Positions 30,192-40,579 are shown, numbered from the stretch's first letter. The stretch is DNA of 64,000 nucleotides from Spiroplasma culicicola AES-1 (GCF_000565175.1 NZ_CP006681.1:620001-684000); one strand, 5' to 3'. Numbers and translations are program-made. The notes: a model not told the origin generated them from the letters alone.

Positions 30192-32840
30192 TTATTTTTT
30201 TAAGTTTGCAATTTTATCGATTACTAATTGATATTGTTTTTCATATTCCTGTGCTTTTTGTTTTTCAGCTTCAACTTTTTGAGGATCTGCTTTAGCGATA
30301 AAATTTTGATTTGAAAGCATTTTTTTACTTCTTAAAATTTCTTGTTCAAGTTTATTTTTGCTTTCTTCTAACTCTTTCAATTGTTTTTCAACATCAATAA
30401 ATGTCGAATTTAAAATTTCTAAAAAGAAATCTGAAACTTGTAAAGAAGTTACTTCTTCATCAAGTTGACTTAGATTAACAGTTGCATTAGTTAAAGTCTT
30501 TAAATAATTATTAATTGCCTCTAAATTTAGTTCAACAAAATTTTTATAGTTTGATTCTTTTAAATTTAAACTAAATTCTAATTGCGTTGAATTTTTAATA
30601 TCTTGATTTGCTCTAAATTCACGAATCTTTGCGATTGCTTCAACAATAACTTGTTCAAATCCTTCAATTGCAAAATCAAATTGTGATATTTTAAATTCTT
30701 CTTCAAGAATTGAAGTGTGTAAATCAAGTTGTTGATAAATTTCCTCACTTACAAATGGCATTAAAGGATGTAACATTATTAAAATTTCTTTTAAAACAAA
30801 TCCTAAAGTTGCTTTTGTTAATATAATTGCATTTTGATCTTGAGAATTTAATTGTGCTTTTGAAAGTTCTAAATATAAACTACAGTAATCATCTCAAATA
30901 AAGTTATATAAAACTTTTCCAGCAATTGTAAATTCATATTTTTCCATAGCTTCAAAATATTGTTTTTGAGTTTTTGATAATGAATTTAAAATTCATTTAT
31001 CACTTAAGTTTGTTGAATCATTAATAACAGATTTAAGTTTTTCAAATTCTTGGTTCGCAATAACTTCATCTAAATTCATCATTACAAAACGTGAAGCATT
31101 TCAAATTTTATTAATAAAGTTTCAACTTGAACGAATTTTTTCTTCACTAAATCTGATATCTTGTCCAGGACTAGAATTTGTTAACAAGAAATGACGTAAT
31201 GAATCTGAACCATATTGATCAATTACATCCATTGGGTCAACTCCATTGCCAAGAGATTTTGACATTTTTCTGCCTTCTTCATCTCTAATTAGTCCATGAA
31301 TTAAAACATCTTTAAATGGTTTTTCTTTTGTAAATTCCAATGATTGAAATATCATTCTTGCAACTCAAAAGAAAATAATATCATATCCTGTAACCATACA
31401 ATCAATTGGAAAGTAACGATTAAATAATTGATTGTCGAGTTGACCTTCTCTTCAATTCAATGTTGAAAATGCTCATAGAGCTGAAGAAAATCATGTATCT
31501 AAAACATCTTCATCTCTAGTTCAGTTTTCAATATCATTTGGAGGATTAAGCCCAACATATAATTCTTGAGTTTGATTGTGATATCATGCTGGAATTTGAT
31601 GTCCTCATCAAAGCTGACGACTAATTGTTCAATCATTTATATTTTCCATTCATCTAGTTAAGACTTCATTAAATCTTTTTGGATAAAATCTAATTTGATT
31701 ATCACTTGCTTGTAAATCTAAAACTTGTTGAGCAAGTTCATCCATTTTTACAAATCATTGTTCAGATAAATAAGGTTCAACAATAGCATTACTTCTTTCA
31801 GAATAGCCCACTTGATGAAGTACTTCTTCACTTTTAATAAATAAATCAAGTTGAGTTAATTTTTCAACTAATTGTTTTCTAACTTCAAAACGATCAAGAC
31901 CATTAAATTCATAAGCCAATTCATTTAAAGTTCCATCAGGATTCATACAATTAACTTTTTCTAATCCATATTTTTCTCCAATTATATAATCATTTGGATC
32001 ATGAGCTGGTGTACATTTCATAACTCCTGTTCCAAAATCAATTTCAACATAGTCATCACCAATTACAGGAATTGCTTGACCATTAACTGGATTAATAACA
32101 TTTAAACCAATATATTTTTGATAACGTTTATCTTTAGGATTAACAACCACACAAACGTCACCAAACATTGTTTCAGGACGAGTGGTTGCAATTGTTAGAA
32201 AATTATTTGAATCATTTTCAAGCATGTATTTAAAATAATACATAGCTCCTTTTGTTTCTTTATAAATAACTTCAATATTTGAAATAGCAGTTTTTTGTTG
32301 AGGATCTCAGTTTACAATTCTTTTTGACTTATAAATTAAACCTTTGTCATACATTTTTGTAAAAACAAAGTTTACCAATTCATTCATTTCTGGAGAATAA
32401 GTAAATTTTTCTTTTGAATAATCAAGACCAATTCCCAGTTTTTTTCATTGTTGGCGAATAGTTGATGCATATTCCTCTTTTCATTCTCATACCTTGTCAA
32501 TAAAAGCTTCTCGTCCTAAATCTCAGCGTGAAATTCCTTGTTCACGTAGACGTTGTTCTACCTTTGCTTGAGTTGCAATTCCAGCGTGATCCATTCCTGG
32601 AACTAATAATGTATCAAAACCGTTTAACTTCTTATAACGAATTAAAGCATCTTGAATTGAATAATCTCAAGCATGACCTAAGTGCAATTTTCCTGTTACA
32701 TTTGGAGGTGGAATAACAATAGCATAAGGTTGTTTATTTTCATCCATTTGTGCTTCAAAATAATGATTATCAATTCAAAAATCATATTTTTCATTTTCAA
32801 TATCTAAATGATCATATTTTTTTGCTAATTCTTTTTTCAT
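30192..32840 (-). CDS. valS: Valyl-tRNA synthetase
   Basis: An 882-residue class I synthetase that charges tRNA-Val. It has the HIGH motif as HLGHA (residues 53-57) preceded by [10 protein letters not shown], which is diagnostic for ValS. The editing domain includes [19 protein letters not shown] and [25 protein letters not shown] is the tRNA/Val region, and [12 protein letters not shown] the second signature. A C-terminal coiled coil ([19 protein letters not shown]) binds tRNA, as in other ValS. Length is normal. It is regulated by a T-box leader upstream and closed by a terminator. Confidence 0.97.
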
Positions 32841-32863
32841 AATTTATTTCCTTTCAAATAAAA

Positions 32864-33070
32864 GAATTCGTTCCTATTTTTAATTATAAAAATAGGAACG
32901 AATTGCATATTAAATCCGCGGTACCATCCTGTTTAGCTTATATTTTTATAAGCTCGCCTCATTTATCTAAAGTTGTTATAGTTATACAACCTTCAAAAAC
33001 CTATCTTATTAGTTCACACCAGCCACTAACTCTCTGAAAAGATAAATGTTTTTTACTCCTTATAACTTTC
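32864..33070 (-). promoter_or_regulatory. T-box leader of valS
   Basis: The minus-strand leader contains the conserved T-box GGATGGTACCGCGG (32916-32930), which pairs with uncharged tRNA to form the antiterminator. After it comes a strong terminator hairpin (AATTCGTTCC... 32864-32904) that the T-box competes with. Upstream, Stem I features are visible: AGAGAGTTAGTGGCTGGTGTGAAC, paired arms TTATCTT/AAGATAG, and a valine-type triplet in GAAGGTTGTATAAC. Uncharged tRNA-Val should therefore raise valS transcription. The exact specifier codon was not resolved. Confidence 0.9.
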
Positions 33071-33076
33071 AATAAA

Positions 33077-33082
33077 ATTATA
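33077..33082 (-). promoter_or_regulatory. -10 box of the valS T-box transcript
   Basis: TATAAT on the minus strand a few bases before the expected leader start; the -35 is not clear. Confidence 0.5.
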
Positions 33083-33130
33083 TCTCAAAATAATACCAAA
33101 AGAATAAAAATTGCTTATTGGTTGTGTAAA

Positions 33131-33280
33131 TTATTTAGATTCAATTGATTTATCACGTTTGTCTTTTATCTTAGCCATTTGCTTTTCTTCTTTTTTAAAG
33201 TCTTTTAAGGCTCTTTTAAATCAATATCTCTCTGAACTTTTTCTCGCTCCAAATATATCTATTAATAGTCAACTAATCAT
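33131..33280 (-). CDS. Small basic protein, 49 aa
   Basis: MISWLLIDIFGARKSSERYW opens with a short hydrophobic stretch, then a lysine-rich amphipathic helix (KRALKDFKKEEKQMAKIKDK). AAAGGAG lies ~10 bases before the ATG and the frame uses two TGA Trp codons. It is too small for function prediction. It might attach to the membrane through its first ten residues. It lies between the T-box promoter and a hairpin at 33309-33354, so it has its own transcript. Confidence 0.45.
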
Positions 33281-33308
33281 TTTTAAATAACTCCTTTTAT
33301 GTTTTTTA

Positions 33309-33354
33309 CTAAAAGGTTTTTGTCCTATTTTGAAATAATACAAAAACCTTTTAA
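33309..33354 (-). terminator. Hairpin terminator
   Basis: AAAAGGTTTTTGT / ACAAAAACCTTTT arms; ends the 117-aa gene at 33360. Confidence 0.78.
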
Positions 33355-33359
33355 CATTT

Positions 33360-33713
33360 CTAATATTTTATTTTGAATTTATCAATAATATTTCAAAATT
33401 CACCATTTTTATATCCTGTGCTATGTTGACCTAAGGGGTTTTCTTTACAAAACTGCCTATTACTATTTATTTCATCATCCAAATATAGTAAATATAAATT
33501 AATATCTATTTCACCATTTGAATTTAAATAATATGTAGGATTACAAATTTTATTTTTATCAGGAATATAGTTTTTATCTAAAGCTCGTCTTGTAAAATGA
33601 TACATATGTGAAGCTGGCAATTTTCATTCTCCTACTATATTTTCATAAATTTGACTCTTAGCTTCAAACTCAACAAAATCATTCAATTCCTCAAATAAAT
33701 CAAATATTGCCAC
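33360..33713 (-). CDS. Hypothetical protein, 117 aa, GTG start
   Basis: I do not recognise it. The predicted start is GTG (AIFDLFEELNDFVEF follows) because AGGGGGTG stands ~9 bases upstream; the first ATG is 31 codons later. The protein is soluble and mixed, with conserved-looking HMYHFTRRALD and QHSTGYKNGEFW. TGA Trp occurs twice. It is 72 bases downstream of a secreted protein on the same strand and ends at the hairpin 33309-33354, so the two are one transcript: a secreted protein with a cytoplasmic partner. Confidence 0.5.
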
Positions 33714-33785
33714 TTGTAAGCACCCCCTAACATAAATATTGTTATATCTTTTAAAACTAATAACTACAAGAAAAAGAGCTATAAA

Positions 33786-34469
33786 TTAGATTTTATAGTC
33801 AACTGCTATTACAAAACTATAAAAAACATCTGCTCTTGCATTTGTAGGAATACGTGCAGTATTTGAACGTACAACTAATTTTGCACTCCCACTTAAAGGT
33901 TTATAATAAAGAGAAGTACTATATCCAAATATTCCACTACCTGTTACTTGAAAATAGAAATATCCAGTTGACCCTTTTCCATGTGAAAAGTTATCTAAAT
34001 CAGACAAATATTTGCTTATTCCATCATTAATTCCTAATGCATAACCAATAATTGTTCCTCATCCAGTTGGATGTGTAATTGTTCCTTCTCAATTTAATAT
34101 AGATGGAGCTTTTGAAACAGATCAATCATCTGCTCCTAATTGTTCTGCTCTATCTGCTCAATTTAAAGCATAAGTTAAAGCAGTTGGAAAGTAAGCACGG
34201 TTTGAAACTACTCCAGAATTGAAAGTAAAAGTTGTAACATCTAATGCAACTTGAGTTTCAATTTTGTAAAACTCTCTTATTAATCCTTTTTCATAATTAT
34301 ATTCAGTATTAATTAAATTAATATCATTATACTTATCATCCATTTTATTAAAATTTTCATCATTGAAATCAATTATGTTACTACTAGTTATCATTTCGTT
34401 AAGATTATTTGCTGAAGCAACAACTGGTGTAGACATAAGTGCAAGACTACCTAATAAACTTAATATCAT
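33786..34469 (-). CDS. Secreted protein without lipobox, 227 aa
   Basis: The leader MILSLLGSLALMSTPVVASA resembles the local lipoprotein leaders but ends in an Ala-x-Ala signal-peptidase I type site instead of a cysteine, so the product should be released. The start at 34469 is preferred over one three codons upstream because GGAGATG would overlap the latter. The mature protein has a Gly/Ser/Tyr-rich C-terminal half (GYFYFQVTGSGIFGYSTSLY) likely to be beta-rich. No family recognised. It is co-transcribed with the 117-aa gene downstream, and a dense set of inverted repeats lies just upstream. Confidence 0.6.
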
Positions 34470-34600
34470 TATATTCATCTCCTTTTAATCAATGGAAATA
34501 GGATATTAGTAATAAATAGCTTTTAGAAATAGATATCCTATTTCACAAATATTGTAAAACTTTATTTTAAAAAAGCAATCTAATAATATTAATAATTAAA

Positions 34601-34624
34601 AAACTTCACTAAATAGTGAAGTTT
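34601..34624. terminator. Perfect dyad AAACTTCACT-aaat-AGTGAAGTTT
   Basis: 10-bp perfect arms; the preceding A-run (a T-run on the minus strand) makes it a terminator for minus-strand transcripts. Confidence 0.65.
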
Positions 34625-34632
34625 GATTATAG

Positions 34633-34712
34633 TTTAAACACCAATTTATTTTATAAAATCAAATAACATTTAAATTGGTGTTTAAAATTTCCGACAAATA
34701 AAGTTATTTGAT
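34633..34712. repeat. Two interleaved inverted repeats (pseudoknot-like order)
   Basis: Arms A (TTTAAACACCAATTTA, 34633-34648), B (ATCAAATAAC, 34658-34667), A' (34671-34686) and B' (34703-34712). A pairs perfectly with A', and B perfectly with B', in A-B-A'-B' order, so an RNA could form a pseudoknot or switch between two hairpins. Confidence 0.75.
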
Positions 34713-34730
34713 ATCTATTATTTAAATTTA

Positions 34731-34793
34731 CTCATAAGTTAAGTTATTTAAAGGTGACTAAAATTTTAAATAACTTCTAAAAACAGTTATGAG
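34731..34793. repeat. Long imperfect stem
   Basis: CTCATAA / TTATGAG outer arms and AAGTTATTTAAA / TTTAAATAACTT inner arms (perfect). Confidence 0.7.
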
Positions 34794-34798
34794 ATATA

Positions 34799-34834
34799 CA
34801 CTTGTAAATTATTGGTTAAAGTATTTTACAAGTG
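34799..34834. repeat. 10-bp dyad spanning a stop codon
   Basis: CACTTGTAAA / TTTACAAGTG surround the stop of the 177-aa membrane protein. Confidence 0.65.
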
Positions 34835-35342
34835 GAGGTGTTGTTCCTTTTTTAATCGTTGTTAACATATCCGATTCTTTGGTATTAATAACATTCGTTT
34901 CAACTTGTTGCGAATCGCGATCAGTACGTTGTATCTCTTGTTCAAGTTCATGTTCACTATTATTCATAACTTCAATTTCATTTGTTGAAGTTAAACCTTT
35001 TGATTGATCGCGAACATTTCTTGAAATTGTTTTATAAACATTTTTGTGAACATTAAGAATTGATATTTTCAATGTAATATAAATAATTGTTAGTCCTGTT
35101 GATAATAAGAACACAACTAATCCCAATGAAGATAACATTAAATAAATTTCGTTTGAATAAACAAAACTAAATTTAAAAATAAATGTTGGCAAATAAGGTT
35201 TAATAATATCAATAATGTCACTTGTTTGAATTTCTAGTACTTCAGCCAAATTTTGCTCTGTATCAATATAAGAAGAAATTTTAATCAAATAGTAAGTTGA
35301 TAGTGCTGCAAATGGAGCTAAATAAATTAATAATTTAAACAT
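34809..35342 (-). CDS. Membrane protein, 177 aa
   Basis: Two membrane segments (residues ~1-22 and ~68-95) and a ~80-residue hydrophilic cytoplasmic tail rich in Glu, Gln, Thr and Asn (NEIEVMNNSEHELEQEIQRT). No family recognised. Its ATG follows immediately after the stop of the 99-aa membrane protein (TAAATG), so the two are coupled and may form a complex. Its 3' end lies in the inverted-repeat cluster. Confidence 0.55.
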   Translation of the reverse strand: MFKLLIYLAPFAALSTYYLIKISSYIDTEQNLAEVLEIQTSDIIDIIKPYLPTFIFKFSFVYSNEIYLMLSSLGLVVFLLSTGLTIIYITLKISILNVHKNVYKTISRNVRDQSKGLTSTNEIEVMNNSEHELEQEIQRTDRDSQQVETNVINTKESDMLTTIKKGTTPPLVKYFNQ

Positions 35343-35642
35343 TTAAATTATATTTTCTTTTTTAAAGATTCAAACTCAAGTATTAATATTTTTTTCTTCA
35401 ACTTGAAAATTATCAATTAAATCATAAATTTCATCAAAATATTTAAAAATTAAGATCAATGCAATTGAAAAACCAATTACTGTTTTTGCTATAAGTAAAA
35501 TTCAATATGTGAATTGTGATTTTATTAAAACATCAAAAGCAGGTAAAAAAAGAAAAACAATAGTCAAAATTATTAAAGGTGCAATTCCTCTAATTTGTCT
35601 TGCAAATCTTTTTGAAGTTTTATAAATAAGATTTACATTCAT
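35343..35642 (-). CDS. Membrane protein, 99 aa
   Basis: Two membrane helices (IAPLIILTIVFLFLPAF, residues ~20-36, and YWILLIAKTVIGFSIALILIF, ~46-66) between a basic N-terminus (YKTSKRFARQIR) and a charged C-terminus. Uses TGA as Trp. AGGAAAT lies upstream of the ATG. Translationally coupled to the next gene, which starts right at its stop. Function unknown. Confidence 0.5.
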
Positions 35643-35900
35643 CTTTCTAATTTCCTTTCTTATTGAGTAATCATAGTTATTTTACTATATTTAACTTAAA
35701 AATTATTATAAAAAAACAACTTTTAATATGTAAAAGCTGTTTAGTATTAAAGATCAAAAAAAGTCTAATTAAATGTGATCGTAAACTCTTTCAATTTAAA
35801 AGAGTCTTTTACTTGCTTTATTGGCAAATTTATTTTTTAATCTATCTTCAAATAAGACATAATGCTCATCTAGTTATAACTTGATATTTTTTTGTTTAAA
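35643..35900. other. Intergenic region
   Basis: Contains a hairpin (AACAACTTTTA / TAAAAGCTGTTT, about 35713-35741, one mismatch) that could terminate minus-strand transcription from 35901, then AT-rich promoter-like sequence for the 99-aa gene. A 73-codon plus-strand frame is present but has no ribosome site. Confidence 0.45.
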
Positions 35901-36773
35901 TTATTTTTTTAACTCTTTATTAACAGGTTTTACATTTATTTCGCTTTGTGTTTTTCTATTAATAAAGTAATTTGTCAATTGTCCAAATCCAATAATAATT
36001 GCAATTATTGCAATAGCTGCAATAAATAATCAAGCAATTCCTGGTAAACCAGCAAGTGCATTTGGGTTATGAATTTCTAAGAAGAAATATGGATATCCAC
36101 TATGTTTTTGTGCTAATGATCAATCACTTCCATATGCTCTATAAACCATTTCTCCACGAATTAATGCAAAAAATAAATAAACTAAAGGATATGCCATTCC
36201 TAAACCAAATTCTTTTTTAAAGAATGCTCCATAACCTCTTTTTTCATATTTAATTGTGTTAAAAAACATTACATAAATTAACATCATTAATGGTGATAAA
36301 GTATGAATTGCTGTATTAGTAATTCAAAATTCTGCACTTAATCCACCTTTTGCAGCGATTGGAGGTAATAATAAAAAGTTAAAAATTACTCCTGTAATCA
36401 TAATATAAACAGTCAAAAGTAAAGTTACTGTTCTTGATAGAACAAAAGAGTTTTTATTTTCTCCTATTTGATATCTATGTTTTGTTGCAGCCACTATAAA
36501 TCACACAGCAATAAAAATATTTGATTGAATTGTAAAATAACTAAAGAAATTCAGAGTATAACCAAAATAGTCATATCCAATTGGTTCTCCACCTTCTGGT
36601 TTAAAAATAGCTCAGCTTGAATAAATTGGATTACCCTCATCATCCATTTTAATTGTATCAATACTTAAAATCCCTGAAATGTATTGATAGATTAGAAATC
36701 CAATAATATTTAAAGCACCAATTACTTTAAATCAAAATTTTCAATCTTTTAAATCTTGGACCTTTGTATACAT
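35901..36773 (-). CDS. Pr6Pr-like membrane protein, 290 aa
   Basis: A polytopic protein with ~7 membrane segments. Distinctive motifs are FFSYFTIQSNIFIAVWFIV, WITNTAIHTLSPLMMLIYV (conserved His) and YPLVYLFFALIRGEMVYRAY, each shared with both halves of the protein at 21380-23071. The name Pr6Pr is used for such mollicute proteins; no function is known. TGA Trp codons. AAAGGAAAA precedes the start. It lies 36 bases downstream of the MATE gene and is probably co-transcribed. Confidence 0.65.
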
Positions 36774-36809
36774 GTCTTATATTTTCCTTTCAAAAATAAA
36801 AAATTATTA

Positions 36810-38900
36810 CTATGTAATAATTCTTTTTATTAATTTATCATATTTATTAACTAATTTTTTGTGTTTTAGTTCAATTAATTGAACTTTTTTGTCATCTTCT
36901 ATTTTTGAATTGACATATCTTTCACGTACAACATCCATTTCTTGGTGCTGAATTGTTTTATATAATTGTACTAATTGATTATTTGGATCACTTCGTCAAT
37001 TTTTATTGCCTTTCAATGAATGTAAAATCTCTTTTGCATCAAGTTCTTTAGTTTTATTAATCATTTTTAAGTCATATTTATAAATATGAGCCAATTTGGC
37101 ATTTGTCAATTTAGCAATTTTATTTTGATCTGTTGTTAAAGCAATTTTGTGATCATAGTAATTAATAAAGAAATCCTTATTAATTTGTAAAACATTTAAA
37201 CATGCTTGTTTATATGTTGGTGATTCAAATTTATCTGGTTGATCTATAAAGTAATTATTCTTTTTACCTTTTTTATAGTTAACAGTAAATGCAATAAATG
37301 CAACTAAAGCAGCAGGAATTTCTTTAAAACTGTTACATAAGAAGAACAATCAATCTCTTGATCCATCAGTTGAAGCCCCTTTTGCAACAGCTCATCCCAT
37401 AAAGATAAACGAAATTTCAAAGATTAACGATCTTGAAACATTTGTAATTAAAGCTAATTTAGCATTTCCACTTCCTTGGAAGTATCCTATCACTGTAAAA
37501 GTGAATCCAGCTAAAGGCATAAACGCAAGATAGGCAAATAATCATCAATGTAAATCAACTGGTCCTGAAAATAGTTGAATCATTTGTTTTGATAAAGCCA
37601 ATACCATAATTCAAGCAAATGTCATTCAAATAATTGAAAGAATAAATTGCATTTTAAACATTTTTATCATTCTTTCACGTTTTTGAGCCCCTTCATTATA
37701 AGAATAAGTGATGGTTGCTCCTTGCATACATCCCACTAATGGAGCATAAATAATATTCAATCAAGGAAATGCAGAAGAAAGAATAATAATTGTTAATGAG
37801 ATATGTTCTGTAGGATTTAAAGTAGCACTTCCATTATTAATCATTGCTTCTTTGAATGGAACAAAACTCTCTGCATCAAAAATTAAAATATAGCGTTTGG
37901 TTAATTCTTCTAATTGTGCTTGACTTACCATTTCTGGTAGATCACGAATATTTGAGATTAAAATTGTTGATGTAAATGACACAATTGCAAATATAAGGTT
38001 ACCAAGCATTGGACTTAAACCATTAAGTCAAATTGAACCTGCATCATTTCATTTAAATTTATAAGTTTTTAAATTAATTCTTAATAAACTATCTTTTTGA
38101 ATTCAAATATAAATAACACTTGCAACAATCATAAAGATTCAAGCAGTTATACTACTCATAACTGCTCCTTTCATTCCCATATGAAAGACATCCATATAAA
38201 TAATTCCAGCAACTGTGTTAATAACAACTCCAATTACATTAATTCAAATTACAAATCAAACTTTTCCTTCAGTTCTAATTAATGTTGATAAAAAGTTTGC
38301 CAAAGTTAATAGTCCAAATGTTAAAACAAATAAACTTACATATTCACTTGATAATTGATATTGTAATGATTTTGCTGGATCTGAAATGCCAGCTTGAGTT
38401 GTAATCATCAATGGATATAAGAAATTTAATGCAATTGTTGCAATTACTATTAAAAATAGAGTTTGAATAAACCCAGTTACCACTGCGTTATCCATTTCTT
38501 GTTTGTTTCTTCGGCCCATTGCTTGACCAAATTTAATACTTGTTCCAACTGAAGTAAATAAACTCAATGCAGTTGTCACCATAATAACAGTATTTGAATA
38601 TTGAGTTGATACATTTATCAATTGTTTGGCAATATTTGTTAAATCTAAATTTTGATTAATAATACCATCATTTGCTCCAATGATATAAAATTGAATATTG
38701 CCTTCTAATTTTGCAATAATTTCATCAATTGCAAAATTAATTGTCAATTGTTTATCAACCATAACAAATAACGAATTGACAACCATTATTAAAATCATTG
38801 GTCCTGCCATAAACATTAATGATTTAAAAGGAGTGGCATATCTTAAAATCCACTCTCTTCTGGTTATAGCTGACTCTTGTTTGACTAAATTTTCTGACAT
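36810..38900 (-). CDS. MATE-family efflux transporter with long C-terminal tail
   Basis: A 696-residue membrane protein. The family pattern is seen in PFKSLMFMAGPMILIMVVNSLF (first helix), TSVGTSIKFGQAMGRRNKQEM (cytoplasmic loop), and in the second half WLNIIYAPLVGCMQGATITYSYNEGAQKRERM. MATE proteins export drugs or metabolites by Na+ or H+ antiport. Usual length is ~450; here a ~60-residue outside loop (~55-95) and a ~150-residue lysine-rich cytoplasmic tail after the last helix are added. AGGTAGG precedes the ATG. The substrate cannot be read. Confidence 0.82.
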
Positions 38901-38947
38901 TGTTAAAAACCTACCTTAATAAAAAAGATTAATTATGTTTTACTTAA

Positions 38948-39310
38948 TTAATCTTCTTGAACTTCTTCTTTTTTATCTTCGTTTTCAAGTTCTTTAATAT
39001 ATTTATCAATTTTTGAAGATATTCTAAAGTAAAATAAACCCGCATCTAATGCTCCTCGAGCTCTAAACTTTTCAACATGATCTATTTTTTTATTAACGCG
39101 TAAAAATACGCTTCCCCCAATAATTGCAAATATAAACATCAAATTTAAAACTAAACATAAAACAGCAATTCCAATAGTTATTCCAGTTCAACTTTTATCA
39201 CTAACTACTAAAAAAATTGCACTACAAATAATAGAAAATATAAAGAATATAATAGAAACAATTAAAGTTTTGAAAACTGATTGTTTCACATTTAAAACTT
39301 TTTTAGACAT
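38948..39310 (-). CDS. Membrane protein, 120 aa
   Basis: Two membrane helices (LIVSIIFFIFSIICSAIFLV, ~residues 15-34, and ITIGIAVLCLVLNLMFIFAIIGG, ~45-67), then a charged cytoplasmic tail with a weak coiled coil (DKYIKELENEDKKEEVQED). No family recognised. AGGAGA upstream of the ATG. It precedes the MATE gene by 47 bases and may be its partner. Confidence 0.5.
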
Positions 39311-39344
39311 ATTCAATTTCTCCTATTGTTTTTTTAATTATAGC

Positions 39345-39404
39345 ATACTCAAAAAGTATAGTATATTTTATTTACTTTACTTTTTGTGATTTTTGCTTTA
39401 CAAT
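39345..39404 (+). promoter_or_regulatory. Divergent promoter region with a short dyad
   Basis: ATACT-caaaa-AGTAT (39345-39359) lies between divergent genes. TACAAT near 39399 is a candidate -10 for the lipoprotein at 39436. Confidence 0.35.
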
Positions 39405-39435
39405 AAAAAAAGATAAATGTAAGGGGTATCAAACT

Positions 39436-39915
39436 ATGAAAAAACTACTTTCAATTTTGGGTTCATTTGGAATGTTTACAACAACTGCTGTAACTACTTC
39501 TTTTGTCGTAAGTTGTGGTTATGTAATAACAATACCTCTTCAACCTCGTAATTTAGAAGACTGTACTACTTATTTAGAACAAACACTTAATCAGCTTTAT
39601 GAATTAAATTCTAAAAAAGAATGATTTCAAAAAGATATTCAAAAAAAACTTGATAGAAAAGAAATAACAGAAGAACAAGCAAATCAATTAAATAAAAATA
39701 ATAAGGATGTACAAAACTATATTAAATTAAATCAAAATAGATTAGCTATGAGTGTTCAACAAACATACTATTCTAATGGTGATTGAGAGTCTGAATACAA
39801 ATATTACAAAAATCTCATTTCTAATCTTGAACGTATGTATGCATCTGATTCAACAAATAAACATATTGATGAATTAATTATTTGACTAGATGAAGCATAT
39901 GCAACATGATCATAA
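39436..39915 (+). CDS. Lipoprotein, 159 aa
   Basis: Leader MKKLLSILGSFGMFTTTAVT ends in FVVSC (lipobox). The mature part is a helical, charged protein (ELNSKKEWFQKDIQKKLDRK, then EEQANQLNKNNKDVQNYIKL) of ~130 residues with several TGA Trp codons. It resembles the neighbouring lipoprotein at 39984 in layout (leader, short proline stretch, long helix with an 'I-T-x-E-x-A-N' turn), so the pair may be ancient duplicates. AAGGGG upstream. Own terminator. Function unknown. Confidence 0.7.
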
Positions 39916-39921
39916 TAATTT

Positions 39922-39956
39922 AAAATTACATTAAAATTTTAGTGTAATTTTTTTTA
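39922..39956 (+). terminator. Hairpin terminator
   Basis: AAAATTACA / TGTAATTTT arms plus inner TAAAATTTTA, then T-run. Confidence 0.78.
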
Positions 39957-39983
39957 TAATATATATAGGATAGAGGTGTATTT

Positions 39984-40475
39984 ATGAAGAAATTTTTAAC
40001 TTTTTTATCTTCAATGACTTTGACAGCTTCTTTAATTATTACTACTAGAAATGTTGTAGCATGTGGACCAGTTTACAAAATTAAAGTACCAGATATGCCT
40101 ACAACTGTTGAAGAGGCAAATGAAATAAAATTAATAACTCTAAAAGAGTTAGAAAAAATTCAATATAAAGCAGTTGAAATCGGTAATGATATTGAAGAAA
40201 AAGAAAAAAGTGGTCAAATAACTGCTGAAGAAGCAAACAAAATGCGCCACGATAATCGTGTATTTCAAGCAGCTCTTCAATATAATTTTCTATATTCAGC
40301 AGCAGATTTCAAAATTATTCAATTTGGTGAGAATGGTGAAGAAGAATTACTTGCTAATTCTGACTACATTAATGCTCGCTCATTATGATTTGTAGCAGAT
40401 TTATTGCCTCAATTTCATTCTAAAACAGTTGAAGTATTTAAAACATTAGATACATGAGATTGACCTGAAAAATAA
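39984..40475 (+). CDS. Lipoprotein, 163 aa
   Basis: Leader MKKFLTFLSSMTLTASLIIT ends in NVVAC (lipobox). The mature protein is helical (EANEIKLITLKELEKIQYKA, EEKEKSGQITAEEANKMRHD) and ends in a Trp-rich tail (TLDTWDWPEK, both internal Trp from TGA). The segment QITAEEANKM parallels EITEEQANQL in the previous lipoprotein, supporting duplication. AGAGGTG upstream. Terminator follows. Role unknown. Confidence 0.7.
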
Positions 40476-40480
40476 TCATG

Positions 40481-40502
40481 CTTGGAAATTCCAAGTTTTT
40501 TT
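40481..40502 (+). terminator. Hairpin terminator
   Basis: CTTGG-aaatt-CCAAG followed by T7. Confidence 0.72.
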
Positions 40503-40535
40503 ATTGCTAATTTAAAATTATTTAAATAAAACATG

Positions 40536-40564
40536 AAAAAACTCCATACAGTTATGTAATGGAG
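40536..40564 (-). terminator. Hairpin terminator
   Basis: CTCCAT / ATGGAG arms with a minus-strand T-run; ends the 380-aa lipoprotein. Confidence 0.65.
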
Positions 40565-40579
40565 CAATAATAATTTATT

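Larger units (their letters stand above)
34470..34808. other. Intergenic region packed with inverted repeats
   Basis: Between two minus-strand genes. Contents in order: perfect dyad 34601-34624; 16-bp perfect arms at 34633-34648 and 34671-34686; 10-bp arms at 34658-34667 and 34703-34712, which interleave with the previous pair; a long stem 34731-34793 with an internal 12-bp perfect arm pair at 34741-34752 and 34765-34776; and a 10-bp dyad 34799-34834 across the stop of the upstream gene. AGGAG and promoter-like AT sequence precede the gene at 34469. Confidence 0.75.

Noticed and set aside
35663-35884. Plus-strand open frame of 73 codons
   Set aside because: No ribosome site, low-complexity translation rich in Lys, Leu and Ile, and it covers a hairpin and promoter-like sequence.
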